NCBI RefSeq assembly: GCF_031326225.1
Contig: NZ_CP133720.1
Location: forward strand, 682,001 to 746,000
Source of the DNA: Undibacterium cyanobacteriorum
Lineage (GTDB): Bacteria > Pseudomonadota > Gammaproteobacteria > Burkholderiales > Burkholderiaceae_D
Reading direction: 5' to 3'
Length of the DNA: 64,000 nucleotides
Part shown: positions 62,876 to 64,000 of the stretch, piece by piece
Layout: every line of letters begins with the position of its first letter
How positions within the stretch are numbered: the first letter of the stretch is position 1
Program-made: the position numbers and the translations under genes
Notes under the pieces: generated by a model
Told to the model about the DNA's origin: nothing
What the model saw: the letters and a program-made list of their open reading frames with translations, nothing else
Database searches by the model: none

Positions 62876-63436
62876 ATGGACGCATTTCTCGTTTCTATTC
62901 TCGCTGTCACTGTCGGTGAAATCGGCGACAAGACTCAACTTTTAGCATTGTTACTGGCGGCACGATACCGCAAACCTATCCCGATTGTCGCTGGAATTTT
63001 GGTGGCGACCTTGGCCAATCATGGTTTAGCAGGGCTGTTTGGACATTGGATCGTCTCGCATTTTTCCGCCGAAGTTTTACGATGGGCCTTGGGCCTCTCT
63101 TTCTTAGCGATCGCGGCGTGGACTTTGAAACCCGACGACATCGACGATACCAAAGTGGAAGAGGGAAAATATGGGGTGTTCTTGCTGACCTGTGTCACCT
63201 TCTTCCTTGCCGAGATCGGCGATAAAACGCAAGTAGCCACCGTCGCTTTAGCGGCCAAATATTCAGAACTTTATCTTGTGGTGGCAGGTACTACGATAGG
63301 AATGCTGATCGCGGATGTGCCTGCCGTATTTTTGGGAAAGGTGGCTTCCCCTAATTTCCCTTTCAAGTTAGTACGTTGGATCGCAGCAGCCGTGTTTGCA
63401 GTGCTGGGAATTTTGGTATTACTAGCGAAATTTTGA
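62876..63436 (+). CDS. TMEM165/GDT1 (UPF0016) family manganese exporter
   Basis: Proteins of this family export Mn2+ (MneA/MntX types in bacteria). The 186 residues have six membrane helices in two related halves, each with the family motif: 'EIGDKTQLLALLL' near the N-terminus and 'EIGDKTQVATVAL' in the second half. The ATG at 62876 gives the usual 'MDAFLVS' start. No Shine-Dalgarno is seen between the leader hairpin and this ATG, so initiation may depend on leader folding. A manganese riboswitch in the leader supports the substrate. Confidence 0.9.
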   Translation: MDAFLVSILAVTVGEIGDKTQLLALLLAARYRKPIPIVAGILVATLANHGLAGLFGHWIVSHFSAEVLRWALGLSFLAIAAWTLKPDDIDDTKVEEGKYGVFLLTCVTFFLAEIGDKTQVATVALAAKYSELYLVVAGTTIGMLIADVPAVFLGKVASPNFPFKLVRWIAAAVFAVLGILVLLAKF

Positions 63437-63481
63437 ATGATAGAAGGAGTGGTGGCTCCTTCTCGAACTGAGACAAAAAAG

Positions 63482-64000
63482 ATGAACGAATTTACTTTGA
63501 GCAAAGGCACGATAGTCCATTTCGGAACTATCACCAGCCATCTTCAACGCTTTTTCCGCGAGGGTATTCCTCAGTATGTGAGCCGCGAAGGAGTGGAGGC
63601 TGCAGCGGGTGTGCCGAGTGAGCCACAGCTCTACGTGGGAACGTTGATGGCTTATTTCTCCGCTTGTGCTGCTTTCGGTGGGCGCACCAGTCAGGTTCAT
63701 GAAGCTAACCAGATTGTTCTGAGCCGTTTTATTGAACTGGTGAAGTTCCAAGTAGGACAGAAACCAGAGATTCCTGGTTTGACTAGTATTGCTGAAGAAA
63801 TCGGGCTACCGGTTGTCTTGCAGATTGAATTGCAAGAGGACTGCATCGTTAGTGCCGACACACATTTCGAGATCGGTGGTGATGCTGAGAAGAGTTGGAA
63901 AGCATGGCAGAGCGTGATTTTGAAGCGCAATGGTGGGATTCCGTCGTTTTGGATCAAGAAATGCTTTTTTCCACGACTATTAGATTTTCGCGATCTCGGC
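63482..64000 (+). CDS. Unknown protein, cut by window end (partial)
   Basis: An open frame starts with the ATG at 63482 and stays open for 173 codons to the window edge. It begins 'MNEFTLSKGTIVHFGTI', and holds 'GTLMAYFSACAAFGGRTSQVHEANQIVLSRFI' (in pieces) and a later helical region. There is no signal peptide or long hydrophobic helix, so it is likely cytoplasmic. I do not recognise a family. It follows the exporter gene by 45 bases on the same strand. Confidence 0.6.
   Translation, partial: MNEFTLSKGTIVHFGTITSHLQRFFREGIPQYVSREGVEAAAGVPSEPQLYVGTLMAYFSACAAFGGRTSQVHEANQIVLSRFIELVKFQVGQKPEIPGLTSIAEEIGLPVVLQIELQEDCIVSADTHFEIGGDAEKSWKAWQSVILKRNGGIPSFWIKKCFFPRLLDFRDLG

Overview
The window looks like chromosomal core from a betaproteobacterium of the Burkholderiales, most likely Oxalobacteraceae and Undibacterium-like. 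This rests on the 16S rRNA text, the moderate G+C content and the gene order: gph-trpEGDC, kdsD-kdsC-lptC-lptA-lptB-rpoN-hpf, ahcY-holin-metF, pilMNOPQ-aro. I see no transposase, integrase, prophage or CRISPR array. Almost every gene can be assigned to a family. The novelty is in insertions into conserved operons, RNA regulators and small unlisted genes.

Region 1 (1-14.3 kb): the tail of rplQ with its terminator; dsbD; sbcB, corA, hemB and engB on the minus strand. Then a cytochrome c cluster (diheme cytochrome c4, resB, resC), the periplasmic methionine sulfoxide repair pair msrP-msrQ, and the divergent lptM / cyaY pair. Between hemB and engB, both on the minus strand, lies a plus-strand three-hairpin element ending in a U-tract terminator, a good candidate small RNA.

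Region 2 (14.4-30.5 kb): mrcA (PBP1A) diverges from pilM-pilN-pilO-pilP-pilQ, the type IV pilus alignment complex and secretin. Next comes a 1533-residue lipoprotein made of about 17 Ig-like repeats, wedged between pilQ and the shikimate genes. The shikimate genes aroK and aroB are fused in one frame. They are followed by a dGTPase and a DUF4197 protein.

Region 3 (30.5-44.3 kb): an enoyl-CoA hydratase-family hydrolase. Then a minus-strand envelope block (kdsD, kdsC, lptC, lptA, lptB, rpoN, hpf) that makes Kdo, moves LPS to the outer membrane, and supplies sigma-54 and the ribosome hibernation factor. On the plus strand are a polytopic membrane protein, a cation:proton antiporter, apt, and a methyl-cycle operon (ahcY, small holin-like protein, metF) behind an S-adenosylhomocysteine riboswitch.

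Region 4 (44.3-55.5 kb): two tandem paralogous membrane-anchored proteins of unknown function, with eight cysteines at identical residue numbers. Then the minus-strand rpe, an unknown secreted protein, gph, trpE, trpG, trpD and trpC. A previously unlisted Trp-rich leader peptide and attenuator-like RNA lie in the gph-trpE gap. apaG, an unlisted 44-residue membrane protein and an enoyl-CoA hydratase close the region.

Region 5 (55.5-64 kb): a complete rRNA operon (16S, tRNA-Ala, tRNA-Ile, 23S, 5S) with promoters, boxA elements, processing stems and a terminator. After it come an alpha/beta hydrolase, a yybP-ykoY-type manganese riboswitch in front of a Gdt1/UPF0016 exporter, and an unknown gene cut by the window end.
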